This document shows, in pieces, positions 33,671 through 43,044 of a stretch of DNA of 64,000 bases. The notes below the pieces were generated by a model that saw only the letters and a list, made by a program, of their open reading frames with translations, made no database searches and had not been told where the DNA came from. The DNA comes from Dehalobacter alkaniphilus (GTDB lineage Bacteria > Bacillota > Desulfitobacteriia > Desulfitobacteriales > Syntrophobotulaceae): the NCBI GenBank assembly GCA_040500365.1, contig CP148031.1, forward strand, positions 62,001 through 126,000, written 5' to 3'. Position 1 is the first letter of the stretch. Each line of letters opens with the position of its first letter. Both the position numbers and the translations under genes were made by a program.

Positions 33671-34510
33671 TTACAGCCCCATCATCTCCCGCACCACCCG
33701 GTCAGCCATTTTTACGGCCCCGACCAGCACCAGCATATTGAAAATCGACTCCCCGATATAGGACCATACCATTGTGACGGCGCTGGCACCGGTGTCCACC
33801 ACCGGTGGGGAAGACGCAAAGACGGAAAAAATTACGCAGGCCAGGACGATAATGGCTCCTTCCAGACACACGGCGGCGTAGCCTTTCAAAAAGGCTTTGC
33901 CGATGCTTTGGCTCGGCTCTCCGGCGAAGGAGGCCAGAGGCACAGGGGCAATGGCGGTGTATAAAAATATTTTAAAAAAGCGGGCGTACACTGTAAGGAT
34001 CATAATAAAAGACAGAACCGTAATAAATAAACCGCCGATGAGCGTCACCGCCCACAGCGGAATACTCGCCCAGAAACCGCAATTCTCAATGGCCTGCACA
34101 ATGGTGTCAGGCAATACGGTCGGGGTGGTCGTCCCAAAGCCTGCAGCGCTCATGATGCTGGAGATAATCCCCTGCACGATATTGAACAGCGCCATCATTA
34201 AGTCCAGTCCATAAGTCACGACGCCTTTGGCCAGGGCAAAACGGATGAACAGCTTTAAAGCGTGTTCCGGCTTTTTGACTTCGGCGAAGCTACCGCAGGT
34301 TTTCACTACGCCAATGACAAAAAACAACACCAACAGGGCCATACCAACGGCCTGCAATGCGCCATGAATATTAACGATAACATTCCAAATACCGCCGCCT
34401 TTAAATTCAGTTGGCGATTGGGTAATAATTTGCAAAATCTCCGCCAGCTTTGCATTCCAGGTTGCCAGGGCGTTATTGAGATTGTCGATGACCCAGTTGC
34501 CGTTTGACAA
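33671..34510 (-). CDS. VirB6/TrbL-like conjugation membrane protein
   Basis: A 279-residue polytopic protein with about six spans (ALQAVGMALLVLFFVIGVVKT, ITVLSFIMILTVYARFFKIF, ILACVIFSVFA). A conserved LYTAIAPVPLASFAGE segment is typical of the VirB6/TrbL-like channel protein of Tn916/Tn1549 elements. It starts at TTG (34510) with GAGGTGAG upstream. Confidence 0.83.
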   Translation of the reverse strand: MSNGNWVIDNLNNALATWNAKLAEILQIITQSPTEFKGGGIWNVIVNIHGALQAVGMALLVLFFVIGVVKTCGSFAEVKKPEHALKLFIRFALAKGVVTYGLDLMMALFNIVQGIISSIMSAAGFGTTTPTVLPDTIVQAIENCGFWASIPLWAVTLIGGLFITVLSFIMILTVYARFFKIFLYTAIAPVPLASFAGEPSQSIGKAFLKGYAAVCLEGAIIVLACVIFSVFASSPPVVDTGASAVTMVWSYIGESIFNMLVLVGAVKMADRVVREMMGL

Positions 34511-34573
34511 ATAAACTCACCTCATTTCCGAGACAAAGCCCGCGTACGAAACGTGGGCTTATCTTTGTAATCG

Positions 34574-34801
34574 TTACCGGCATGGTTCATCCCTGCTGGG
34601 CATTTTGTCCCTGATGACGCCATATTTGTCATCCACGTAGAATTTATTGACAAACGGGTTATAGATTGCATGGCACTTGACTCCGTTATATTCGGCAAGA
34701 TAATCGTTATCACCCAGCCTCTTGAGGATGGTAGCTTTCCGCAGTTCGCCGTTCAGTGAATGAATGTGCATTTCTTCATTGATCGGAAATGTATTAAACA
34801 T
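34574..34801 (-). CDS. Small conserved element protein (75 residues)
   Basis: A soluble protein (LRKATILKRLGDNDYLAEYN, VKCHAIYNPFVNKFYVDDKY) that looks like a compact beta-rich domain. It lies between the VirB2-like and VirB6-like genes, where elements of this family carry such a gene. The ATG at 34801 has AGGAGG nine bases before it. Function unknown. Confidence 0.6.
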   Translation of the reverse strand: MFNTFPINEEMHIHSLNGELRKATILKRLGDNDYLAEYNGVKCHAIYNPFVNKFYVDDKYGVIRDKMPSRDEPCR

Positions 34802-34806
34802 GGCGA

Positions 34807-35115
34807 TCAACCTCCTGTAATCAGAGTAAGGATCTCTTTGGCAAAGGTAATAATGACTCCGCCCGCCAGCGTCAGGAAGCCGTTGGCCCGCTGGGAAGGG
34901 TCGTGGGATTTAAGGGAAAGGCCGATTTGCACAATGCCGAAGCCTAAGAGAATCATCCCAATGGCGCGGATCAGTCCAAAGATGAAGTCGGACAGATTGT
35001 TGACCACCTGAAGGGGATCGCCTGCCGCGTAAGCAGGGGCGGCCAAGAAGGAAAGCATTAGTACCAGTGTGCAGTAAACTGCAATAGTCCTTTTGATTTT
35101 CCTGGACATTTTCAT
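34807..35115 (-). CDS. VirB2-like pilin/channel protein
   Basis: A 102-residue protein with a cleavable signal (TLVLMLSFLAAPAYAA) and two hydrophobic helices (FIFGLIRAIGMILLGFGIVQIG and FLTLAGGVIITFAKEIL). This is the size and build of the TrbC/VirB2-like (Maff2-type) subunits of Gram-positive conjugation systems. It lies directly after VirD4. The start has GGAGG nine bases upstream. Confidence 0.75.
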   Translation of the reverse strand: MKMSRKIKRTIAVYCTLVLMLSFLAAPAYAAGDPLQVVNNLSDFIFGLIRAIGMILLGFGIVQIGLSLKSHDPSQRANGFLTLAGGVIITFAKEILTLITGG

Positions 35116-35142
35116 AGAATCATGCCTCCAATGTATTGTTTT

Positions 35143-36906
35143 TTAGGATTGCATCTGGGTTTCGAGTTCTTCCTCGGAGAGAAGCTCGTAATCGCTGTTT
35201 TCGTTTAGAATCACAGCTTTCCAGTCCAGGGCAGTTTCCGTACCGCCGTGCCGGAAAGGTTGGCCGCTGCCGTCAACAGTCAGTTTCAGATTGGAGTGTT
35301 TAAGGATATCATACTTGTCGTCCATAATGGCTCGTTCACCGCGGATAAAGAGCAAGGCATAGCGGTTGTCCAGCATCCGCACCTCGTCGGGGGTCAGAAG
35401 CTCGCGCCCTGACAACTGATAATTGACGGAGTAGCTTCCATTACGGCCCTTGCTCTGACCGTAGGTGTTCATGTCAATGGTTTCTTTGCCTAAAAGCTCG
35501 GATACATACTTATGGGTTGACTGCTCATTGCCGCCCAAATACAAAAATTCGTCGCAGTTGCCGACAATAGATTCCCAGGTATCTTTAAACAAGGATTTGA
35601 GCTGTGCCAGGTTTTGTAGGATGATGGACACGGATATTTCCCTGGAACGTATGGTGGACAGCAGCTTGTCAAACTCATCAGGCAGAGCGACATTGGCAAA
35701 TTCATCCATGACAAAGTGGACATGAACGGGCAACCTGCCTCCGTACTTATAGTCGGCAAGGTACATGAGGTTTTGGAATAGCTGGGTGTAAAGCATCCCG
35801 ACGATAAAATTAAAGGATGAATCGTTGTCGGGTATCACGGCAAAAAGTGCCGTCTTTTTCTCCCCGACTGAGGACAGTTCCATTTCATCCACCGTAGTGA
35901 TTCCCGCAAGGGTGGACAGGTTGAACTTTTCCAGCCGGACACCCAAACCGATGAGAATAGATTTGGCGGTTTTGCCCGCCGCCAGCTTGAAGATGTTATA
36001 TTGCTTGACTGCTAGGTGCTCCGATTCCCGCATTTCCAGCCTTTCGAACAGCTCGTCAAGGGGGCTTTGATAGGATTCATCATCCTCATGGACCTCGGCG
36101 GCGGCGATCATCTCCATGACCATCGGAAAATTCTGCTCTTCCTTAGGCGCTTCATAAAGAAGATAGAGGATTAATGCCTCCAGTAAAGCGGTTTCAGCGC
36201 GTTCCCAAAAGGGGTCGTTAGTGTTGGAACCTTTGGGCGTAGTGTTGCGGATCAGGTTGGTGACGAGCTTTAACACGTCTTTGTCGTCCTTGAGGTAGGC
36301 GAAGGGATTGTAGCAATGGGACAGGTGCATGTTGATTAAATCCAGAACCTTGATTTCATAACCTTTTGCTTTCAGCAGGTTTCCCGTGTCCCGCAAAATT
36401 TCCCCCTTGGGATCGAGAACGATAAAAGAGGTGTTAGCCTGCATGACGTTGGGTTTGGCGTAAAACCTTGTCTTACCGGAGCCGGAGCCGCCCACCACCA
36501 TGACATTCAAATTCCGTTTGTGCTTACGGCCGTCCAGGCCGATACGAACGTTTTGCGTCAGAATTTTGTTTTTTTGAGGCTCTTTGTCCCGGTATTTCTT
36601 GCAGACAGTCGCCGCGCCTCCCCAGCGCGCGCTGCCGTGCTCCTCCCGACTGCGGTAATTGCGCTTGGTAGAGAGGTAAATCCCTGTGCCCATGCCGTAG
36701 GCGGCAACAAAGAGCAGGATGCACTTGAGCGAATCGTTTACCCACCGAATGTCAAAAGGATTGTTTATCGCTATCGTGAGATTGGCAAGGATTTCAGAAA
36801 GCCCTCCAGAAAGTGAAGGGGCGGTTAGCAAGGCCGCCCATACCACAGGGATTAAAAAAACCGCAAAGAGTATGAGGTTGCTCCTTATGGTTTCAGCGCG
36901 CTTCAT
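35143..36906 (-). CDS. virD4: VirD4/TraG type IV coupling protein
   Basis: A 587-residue coupling ATPase with two N-terminal membrane spans, Walker A (VGGSGSGKTRFYAKPN) at about residue 137 and Walker B (VHFVMDEFANVALPDEF) near residue 400. It ties the relaxase-DNA complex to the channel. It overlaps the small gene before it by 14 bases. Confidence 0.95.
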   Translation of the reverse strand: MKRAETIRSNLILFAVFLIPVVWAALLTAPSLSGGLSEILANLTIAINNPFDIRWVNDSLKCILLFVAAYGMGTGIYLSTKRNYRSREEHGSARWGGAATVCKKYRDKEPQKNKILTQNVRIGLDGRKHKRNLNVMVVGGSGSGKTRFYAKPNVMQANTSFIVLDPKGEILRDTGNLLKAKGYEIKVLDLINMHLSHCYNPFAYLKDDKDVLKLVTNLIRNTTPKGSNTNDPFWERAETALLEALILYLLYEAPKEEQNFPMVMEMIAAAEVHEDDESYQSPLDELFERLEMRESEHLAVKQYNIFKLAAGKTAKSILIGLGVRLEKFNLSTLAGITTVDEMELSSVGEKKTALFAVIPDNDSSFNFIVGMLYTQLFQNLMYLADYKYGGRLPVHVHFVMDEFANVALPDEFDKLLSTIRSREISVSIILQNLAQLKSLFKDTWESIVGNCDEFLYLGGNEQSTHKYVSELLGKETIDMNTYGQSKGRNGSYSVNYQLSGRELLTPDEVRMLDNRYALLFIRGERAIMDDKYDILKHSNLKLTVDGSGQPFRHGGTETALDWKAVILNENSDYELLSEEELETQMQS

Positions 36907-37084
36907 CGTGACTCCTGCGCTTCTGCTTTTTGGTCGGGGCGTCGATGGTTTTGAGAAGCAGCTCGTCTACGGCATCGGTGGGGCGTTGTTCTTCAATCAG
37001 GTCGTTTCTGAGTTCGTTCAAGGCGTTTACCATAACGCCGTATTCGTAGTCGTCCAGGGTAAGCACCCTTTCCTCTTCCTTCAT
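36893..37084 (-). CDS. Small conserved element protein (63 residues)
   Basis: An acidic then basic helical protein (LTLDDYEYGVMVNALNELRN, KKQKRRSHDEAR). It is placed immediately before virD4 and overlaps it, as in related elements. No family function is known. Confidence 0.6.
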   Translation of the reverse strand: MKEEERVLTLDDYEYGVMVNALNELRNDLIEEQRPTDAVDELLLKTIDAPTKKQKRRSHDEAR

Positions 37085-37096
37085 AGGCTATTCCTC

Positions 37097-37996
37097 CTAA
37101 CGTTCCCGTTCCGGTCTCTTTTCCTGCCGCTGCTGTGCAAGCATCCGGTTCATCCTGCCGGAAATATCACCGGCAGTTTCTCGAATGGTTGAAAGCTCGG
37201 CGCGAATTTCCTGTGGATTCATTCTTTCCAGCATTTCCGGAGCGTGGTCGAAACGGTAGCCGCTTGTATCCGCACCGTATTGCTTACAAAGCATATATGA
37301 CGCACAGTAGGCATGGAAGCCATTCTCAGAACGGCTATAATCTCCGTCGCCTTTGTCCATTTCGGCATGGGCCAGTTCCTGGGATAGGGCGCGGAAAATA
37401 TTTTCCGCGTCCATGCCGCGCCGGATTTGAATTTCCCGCGTGTCCGGCTGATACAGCGCGTTTGTGCCTTCCGGCAGCGTATCACTGATACGAATAGGAA
37501 CAGGGGCGTGATCCATCAGCGCCTTAATACGGGTGCGGTCGTCGGGATAGGCCGAAGTCTCGTGTTTTAGGGCTTTCCCGGTCTGGGAGATGTCGAACAT
37601 CTTTTTGGGGTTATAGCTGATGGCGCTGGTGCCGTCGTCGCGCTGGTATTCCTCACCCGGTTCCAGGATGTAAAAACCGCTTTCCTTTTTGCGGATATAG
37701 ATGCCTTGCTCTTTCCAAGTATCGAAATCTGCAATACGGGTAGCATTCGGTTTTTGGGCAAGAATTAAGAGGGCGTTGGAAACGCTGTAACGGTCAAAGC
37801 GGCTTTGTACATCCAGATAGCTTTGAAACTTGCTGCTTTCCCGCGCCACTGCTTCCGCTGTGTCGTCGATCAGTGAGTATACCATTTCCCGTTGCTCCTG
37901 CTTCTGCTGCTTCCATGTCTCTTTGTCAAAAGGTCGGTCGTTTCGGGGGGCAGGAGCTTCATTTTCCTGCCGGAAAAGATCATCGAAACTGCTCAT
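37097..37996 (-). CDS. ArdC-like protein with altered metallopeptidase motif
   Basis: A 299-residue protein. Residues about 38-135 match the ArdC N-terminal ssDNA-binding domain (FQSYLDVQSRFDRYSVSNAL, DFDTWKEQGIYIRKKESGFY). The C-terminal half has the ArdC-type zinc-peptidase layout, but the expected His-Glu-Leu-x-His reads QELAHAEMDKG, so the first zinc ligand is Gln. ArdC proteins protect incoming element DNA from restriction. Peptidase activity is doubtful here. Confidence 0.7.
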   Translation of the reverse strand: MSSFDDLFRQENEAPAPRNDRPFDKETWKQQKQEQREMVYSLIDDTAEAVARESSKFQSYLDVQSRFDRYSVSNALLILAQKPNATRIADFDTWKEQGIYIRKKESGFYILEPGEEYQRDDGTSAISYNPKKMFDISQTGKALKHETSAYPDDRTRIKALMDHAPVPIRISDTLPEGTNALYQPDTREIQIRRGMDAENIFRALSQELAHAEMDKGDGDYSRSENGFHAYCASYMLCKQYGADTSGYRFDHAPEMLERMNPQEIRAELSTIRETAGDISGRMNRMLAQQRQEKRPERER

Positions 37997-38002
37997 AGCG
38001 TC

Positions 38003-38833
38003 TTACCTCTCTTTCGGTTTTTTGGATTTGGACTTTGATTTCTGCCTGTTTGATTTAGCTGTCTGTTTTGTAGTTTTCTGCATTTCTTTAGCAGGCTCGC
38101 GCTTGGCTTCCGCCTGCTCCTTTTGAGCCTCCCGGATTTCCTTCAATTCCTGACGGACGGATTTCCGTTCCGGCTCAACTGTACCCTCGGCGGTTTTCCC
38201 GCTGTGCTCTGAGGTAGGCTCGGACGGAAGGGGTTTCTCCGCCGTCGCCGTCGTAGGGTTTTGGTTGTCAGGCTGTTTGGTGGCAGGCTCCGGCTGTGTG
38301 GGTTTTGCCATGAGTTCGTCCAGGAAAGCATCCGTGCTTTTTTCGGCGGGCGTTCCCATTATGGGAGGCGCTTTTTCGTCCGGGCCTTTTTTATCCGGTG
38401 CAATTTCCTTTTGCTTGGCCGCCCTGGATTTTTCGATCTCGCTTTTGATGCTTGCGGTGTCCACGGTAGCCAGCTTGAAACGTTCCACGATGCGGTTGAT
38501 TTTGGAGGCGTCTTCGGCCCGTACCATGATATCGCACATCTCGTCCAGATTCTTTTTGTCCCGTAGGGCGCAGTATAAAATGCCGTAGCGTCTGGCTTCC
38601 TGGGTGAATTTCTGCAAGTCCTCGTTTCTGACTGTAAAGACTTTCAGTTCCTTGCCGCTGCGCAAAAGCGTTTCCAGACGGGTTTTACCTCTGGTTTTCT
38701 TCTGATCTCTCAACACAGCGTACAGATAGGTGGCAAGGTTTTTCGCGCCCTCGCCGGAGATTCTGGCTAGTACCTCAATTCCTTTAAAGGTCATATTGAC
38801 GATCTGATCCGCTGCGTCGGCTCCGTTGTTCAT
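38003..38833 (-). CDS. PcfB-like (DUF3801) mobilisation protein
   Basis: A 276-residue protein. The first 150 residues are the DUF3801/PcfB domain (DQIVNMTFKGIEVLARISGEGAKNLA, then FTQEARRYGILYCALRDKK). The rest is a disordered Pro/Glu/Lys-rich tail ending in KKPKER. PcfB-type proteins assist the relaxase at oriT. The ATG at 38833 has GGAGGAAAAG upstream; it overlaps the relaxase stop by 50 bases. Confidence 0.82.
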   Translation of the reverse strand: MNNGADAADQIVNMTFKGIEVLARISGEGAKNLATYLYAVLRDQKKTRGKTRLETLLRSGKELKVFTVRNEDLQKFTQEARRYGILYCALRDKKNLDEMCDIMVRAEDASKINRIVERFKLATVDTASIKSEIEKSRAAKQKEIAPDKKGPDEKAPPIMGTPAEKSTDAFLDELMAKPTQPEPATKQPDNQNPTTATAEKPLPSEPTSEHSGKTAEGTVEPERKSVRQELKEIREAQKEQAEAKREPAKEMQKTTKQTAKSNRQKSKSKSKKPKER

Positions 38834-40181
38834 AGGTCTTTTCCTCCTTCCTTTGCTGGATTTCCTCCTGCTTAATTCGGGACAGCTTTTTCTGCATCTC
38901 CCCAGAACGGGACAGGATGTCCGCACAGAGCTTTACTTCCTTACGGAGCAGGCTAATTTGTTGGGAAAGCCCGGCAATCTGCCCCTTGTATGCCGAAACT
39001 TGCTTATCGTTCTTGCACCGGCGTATCCGGTTGTAAAGAGCTTTGCGGGAGTCAAACAAAGTAGTCATTTCCTGCTGTAATCCCTGCTTATAAGTGTGAA
39101 GCTGCTCTTTGCTCGAAATATGGCGGGCGCAGAGTAGCTTTGTTTGGGCGGTAAGTTCCTTCATGTGCCGGAGATCCTCGCGCAATAAAAAATGCGTCCT
39201 TTTGCTGGACGCGGATTTTTTTGGCAAAATGCCCATTTTATAGAGGTAGTGAAGGTAAAGTGCCTGCATACCGGTAAGCTTTTTTGTGGCTTTCAAGTTC
39301 TTACTACCCCGGATGGCATAGCGTTTTCGCTTTGGCTCTGGAAATGAATGTGGCCGTTTCGGAGCGCGGTTTCGAAGAATCCGCTGCTTGATAGCTTCCT
39401 CGGCATAATCGTCGCCCAAAGTTTTCAACCGAACAAAACGTTCTTTTCCCGGGGGACGCACCGCCATGTATTTTACACCCGTTTTTACCTCGTAGCCCTG
39501 TTGACGCAGGGTGACAATAAATTGCGTGAAGGTAATGGATGCGGCAACGGCTTTGTCCACATCCTTGCGGATGAGGCCTCGCCAGGTGGGTTTTCCTTCC
39601 TGTTCGGACTGCCACTCGGCGTGGTGCTTGGATTTGCCCCACTGCGGGTTTTCGATGACGGACAGGGCGTATTCCCGACACAGCCGGTCGGAAGTCTCCC
39701 GCATGAGGGCGTAGGTAGCGTTATTGTCGTAGTACCGCTTGCCGTCCGCGAAGGATACGGAGTTGAGAACAAAATGATTATGAAGGTGATGTTTGTCAAT
39801 ATGGGTGGAAACCACCACCTCAAAGCGGTCACCCCAAAGCTCTTTTGCCAGTTTTACGCCGATGTGATGGGCGGCATCGGGAGTAGCTTCTCCTGGCATA
39901 AAGGATTGATAGCCGTGGAAGGCAAGGATGCCGTCGGTTTTCTGGAATTGCAGCTTTGTCCGGGTCATTTGCTCACAGGCAATAACTGGATCACAATTGA
40001 TGCCCGTTACATAAAACTGTTTTTCAGTTTTATCGTCCTGTGCGGTATATTCCAGCACGTTGCGAAGCCCCTGGAAATCCGGATTTGAAAAATCGAGGTT
40101 CTCTGTTTTCTGGGGATTAACGGCATAGTTGATTACCCGATCAAGGCGGTCTTTTACATCCCATATTGCTGTAGTCGCCAT
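38784..40181 (-). CDS. MOBP-type relaxase
   Basis: A relaxase/mobilisation nuclease of 465 residues. The N-terminal catalytic domain has Tyr in RVINYAVNP and the metal-binding HIDKHHLHNHFVLNSV (HxDxxHxHNH). The C-terminal third is coiled coil (TAQTKLLCARHISSKEQLHT, QQISLLRKEVKLCADILSRS). It nicks oriT and leads the strand into the recipient. The ATG at 40181 stands eight bases after AAAGGAG; another ATG at 40187 is too close. It overlaps mobC. Confidence 0.92.
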   Translation of the reverse strand: MATTAIWDVKDRLDRVINYAVNPQKTENLDFSNPDFQGLRNVLEYTAQDDKTEKQFYVTGINCDPVIACEQMTRTKLQFQKTDGILAFHGYQSFMPGEATPDAAHHIGVKLAKELWGDRFEVVVSTHIDKHHLHNHFVLNSVSFADGKRYYDNNATYALMRETSDRLCREYALSVIENPQWGKSKHHAEWQSEQEGKPTWRGLIRKDVDKAVAASITFTQFIVTLRQQGYEVKTGVKYMAVRPPGKERFVRLKTLGDDYAEEAIKQRILRNRAPKRPHSFPEPKRKRYAIRGSKNLKATKKLTGMQALYLHYLYKMGILPKKSASSKRTHFLLREDLRHMKELTAQTKLLCARHISSKEQLHTYKQGLQQEMTTLFDSRKALYNRIRRCKNDKQVSAYKGQIAGLSQQISLLRKEVKLCADILSRSGEMQKKLSRIKQEEIQQRKEEKTYEQRSRRSGSDRQYDL

Positions 40182-40512
40182 CTTCATTTCTCCTTTCCGG
40201 CGACGTAACCGCCGCCTGGATGTCCAGCACGGTCTTTCTCAGCCGGGTGGCTTCATACTGGAATAGAGTCCGGTCAATGTGCCCCGTGGCATTGGCCTTG
40301 GCCGCGATTTGGTTTAAGTTGACGCCAATGGCGCGGAGCTCGCGCATCATGGCGTAGTAATCGGGTGGAGGAAGTTCTTTGGGCACATAACCGTTAATGA
40401 GAGTACGGATAAAGGTTTCCTGGGACAGACCTGATTTCTTTACCTGCTTGGCGAGGTTCTGACGTTCTTTGGTGTCCAGTCGTACAAGAATTGGAATATT
40501 GCGTTTCCTCAT
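40141..40512 (-). CDS. mobC: MobC-family relaxosome accessory protein
   Basis: A 123-residue protein with an N-terminal ribbon-helix-helix (IPILVRLDTKERQNLAKQVK, SQETFIRTLINGYVP) and the MobC domain (LRAIGVNLNQIAAKAN). It binds oriT and helps the relaxase. Its start overlaps the previous stop (ATGA) and its end overlaps the relaxase start. Confidence 0.9.
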   Translation of the reverse strand: MRKRNIPILVRLDTKERQNLAKQVKKSGLSQETFIRTLINGYVPKELPPPDYYAMMRELRAIGVNLNQIAAKANATGHIDRTLFQYEATRLRKTVLDIQAAVTSPERRNEDGDYSNMGCKRPP

Positions 40513-40919
40513 CGCTCCTGCTCCATACGTTTAGGCTGGGAGAGTTCCTTTTCCTTTTGCATGGCAATCCGCGCAGCCTGATTCAGGATGGTGGGATGTT
40601 CATACAAGTTTAGGGTGAAAATACGCAGAGGCTCTTTCTCTTCCGAGGGTGCCGGTTGGATTTCCGGATAGCGGTTCGCCCAGGCTTTGACTTCGCGAGA
40701 GTAACGTATATCCCAAGGAGCTTCCCGGATAGTGTTGGACAGCAAAAGGGACACATTCTCCAAGCCATGCGTCCCAATAAGCTGTTCCATAAACTTCTTT
40801 AATGTGTTGCTGTTGTACGCCTGCGATAAGGCACAGTCATCCATCATGGCTTTTTTGCAGTCCCGCAATTTGTAGTAGTATTCATTACGCCATTGGTCTA
40901 TAGTGCCATAATTTGCCAT
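40509..40919 (-). CDS. Conserved element protein upstream of mobC
   Basis: A 136-residue soluble protein (QWRNEYYYKLRDCKKAMMDD, LIGTHGLENVSLLLSNTIRE, LRIFTLNLYEHPTILNQAAR). Similar proteins stand before mobC in many clostridial conjugative elements, but I cannot name the family with certainty. It is the last gene before the oriT candidate. Confidence 0.6.
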   Translation of the reverse strand: MANYGTIDQWRNEYYYKLRDCKKAMMDDCALSQAYNSNTLKKFMEQLIGTHGLENVSLLLSNTIREAPWDIRYSREVKAWANRYPEIQPAPSEEKEPLRIFTLNLYEHPTILNQAARIAMQKEKELSQPKRMEQER

Positions 40920-40949
40920 TCATTTTCCTCCCTTTCGTATTAAATGTTC

Positions 40950-41260
40950 TTATAAAAATACATAAAGGCGGAGCCAATGGCATCGCCAAAAAATAAGCAT
41001 TCATTTGTAATCAAAAGGCCGCGGTACGAGGAGTGTCACCACTCAGCGTACGGCGGACCGGTCCCCACGAGCGCTTTGATGTGCCATTATTCATGATTCA
41101 GTGCATGGGCACATGAAAGCGGGAGTAAGACGGAATAGGAATACCCATGAGCACTGCATTTTTTTGGGGTTTTAGGGGGGCATCCCCCTAACAAGCGAAT
41201 TTGGCTAGCCAAATTCAGTGCTTGCTGCAACACAAGACATCAGTCTTGTGTTGAAAAGTT
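40950..41260. other. Candidate origin of transfer (oriT)
   Basis: The 549-base gap 40920-41468 has no gene but a run of strong inverted repeats. TTAGGGGG/CCCCCTAA is at 41174-41193, the perfect palindrome AATTTGGCTAGCCAAATT at 41200-41217 and the perfect 10-base stem AACACAAGAC/GTCTTGTGTT at 41231-41254. It sits directly upstream of the MobC-relaxase genes, where oriT lies in related elements. The exact nick site cannot be placed by reading. Confidence 0.6.
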
Positions 41261-41468
41261 ACAGTTAGCTTCAGATACCACCAGCCGAAAAAGAAAGTCT
41301 AAAGCCTGGCCGTCATCCAAAGAATTTCCTTGGTTTTACAAAGCCTCCTTTCTTGATTTTTGGGCAAAAGAAAAAGACACTGACTTTTCAGCACCTTTCC
41401 ATTAAAAAATATTCTACAAGAGTATGCACTTAACTAAGATGTGATGTATATACTTAATATTACTTAAT

Positions 41469-42170
41469 TCACAAACTGAATGCAGGATATAATTCTTCCA
41501 TAGCACTAATAAATTGACTCCACTCCGGATTTGTTTGTTTCTCACGTGATGTTAGGTAATATTGGTATTTATACAACATTCTCAAAGCTTTATTATCACT
41601 TTTATCTTTTTTATAAAGATAAAAAATTAATTCATAAATCTTTATCACTTGAACATTATCCAAACCCGTCGTCCATTCCTCTGCTTTTTCTATCAACTGA
41701 ATAGTATTGGAATCATGGGTGGCAAAATAAATCAATTCCTTCACAGCTATATATGCAAGAGATTTAACTTCACCCCGATCATCTTTATTGTCAAGTAATG
41801 GATCATATTTTGTCAAAGGATAGATTTTTTCTTCTATCGAATTTCTAAGCATATGTTCTTCTGCCGTCAGGGATGAATCCCTATGAACAGTAATTCGCGG
41901 CGGCATATTATGGATGTTTGTGTCAACATATGTCTTAACGGATGGCAATTTAAACTCATCATAAACAGCTTCGTGGATAGCCAGATTAGGGAATAATTCA
42001 AATATAGGCTCAAGCCATATGTGTCGAAACACATGAAAATCAAAGGATTTTCTTGCATATTTGCTTCTATCCGGTGGAATAAGAAAATTGGCATCTAAAG
42101 TAATAATTTGATCCGGATTCCTAAAAATATTTTCCAAAGCCGGGTTTGGGGAGGTTAGATCAATTTCCAT
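41469..42170 (-). CDS. PIN-like domain protein of an Xre-ImmA-PIN module
   Basis: A 233-residue protein. The start (QIITLDANFLIPPDRS) with a conserved Asp, the Glu in AIHEAVYDEF and the Asp pairs (DNKDDRGEVKSLAYI, YFATHDSNTIQLI) follow the order of acidic residues in PIN nucleases (four acidic active-site residues). The ATG at 42170 overlaps the previous stop by 11 bases. With the metallopeptidase and Xre genes upstream it forms a compact three-gene unit, possibly toxin-like. Confidence 0.65.
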   Translation of the reverse strand: MEIDLTSPNPALENIFRNPDQIITLDANFLIPPDRSKYARKSFDFHVFRHIWLEPIFELFPNLAIHEAVYDEFKLPSVKTYVDTNIHNMPPRITVHRDSSLTAEEHMLRNSIEEKIYPLTKYDPLLDNKDDRGEVKSLAYIAVKELIYFATHDSNTIQLIEKAEEWTTGLDNVQVIKIYELIFYLYKKDKSDNKALRMLYKYQYYLTSREKQTNPEWSQFISAMEELYPAFSL

Positions 42171-43044
42171 CCTTAACCTCCCCGTTAAAGAATTCTTCAA
42201 ATTCATCGATATCTTCGGAAGAAACTTCGAATTTATAGCCAAAGTCATCAGGTTTTTTGTTAAAGAGGTTTAACGCATTTATGAATTTGTCTTCATCGAT
42301 AATGCAGTCTTCAAAGTTGCGAATTATAACTTCGATGTCTTTAGGAGATGTACCAATATTATTTGTGGGCGTGTTAAGCTTTATAAATATTTCTTCATTT
42401 ATAGCTTTACCCATACGTCCATATTCACCATTCAAATCGCGTTCATCAATATTATATAGTTGTTCGTATTGTTCGACGGAAATAGCATCAATTTCTCTTA
42501 ATCTTTTGACAAGCGAACGATAGGGGAGCCACCAAACACATTGTAACCTGGCAATAAATCGTAGTAAGATCTTTGTTTGCATTCTCCCAAGTGAAGAAGT
42601 TTTAAATTCATTAAGGACAATACTTTTTAAAGTGCTTTCAGGAAGGAGAAATTCAGCAGCAAATCGATTAGCCTCACCCTCAACACAATTATTCTCTTCT
42701 TCAGACAAGCGACTCAGATGTGAGCCGGTCTTCGTGAAAAAATGGTACAATTCATGAGCAATAGCAAAAATCTGCATATCAAAAGAGTCAGCAGTATTTA
42801 AGCCTAGGAAAACAAACTCTTTATCACCTTCCGTAGAACACATGAGTGCTGCAGAGAAAGCTGGTTTTACACTATCTGACTTGATGGGATATTCTAATAA
42901 TCGGATATTCATATTTTCAAGAATTGTAAAAATGTCATTAGCAATTGGTGTTTCACCTATAAAGCCCAGTTTACAACGTTCATTTCCCGCGAGTTTGCGT
43001 ATATTTTCAATTTGAATTTCATCAAGCGTGATGGAGTGACTCAT
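42160..43044 (-). CDS. ImmA/IrrE-type metallopeptidase
   Basis: A 294-residue protein with the zinc-binding motif FAIAHELYHFF (HExxH) and the downstream Glu in EGEANRFAAEFLLPE. This is the COG2856/ImmA core. ImmA proteins cleave a partner repressor to release element genes. Its start overlaps the Xre gene by 23 bases, which fits a repressor-antirepressor pair. A C-terminal 130-residue extension has no clear domain. Confidence 0.85.
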   Translation of the reverse strand: MSHSITLDEIQIENIRKLAGNERCKLGFIGETPIANDIFTILENMNIRLLEYPIKSDSVKPAFSAALMCSTEGDKEFVFLGLNTADSFDMQIFAIAHELYHFFTKTGSHLSRLSEEENNCVEGEANRFAAEFLLPESTLKSIVLNEFKTSSLGRMQTKILLRFIARLQCVWWLPYRSLVKRLREIDAISVEQYEQLYNIDERDLNGEYGRMGKAINEEIFIKLNTPTNNIGTSPKDIEVIIRNFEDCIIDEDKFINALNLFNKKPDDFGYKFEVSSEDIDEFEEFFNGEVKDGN

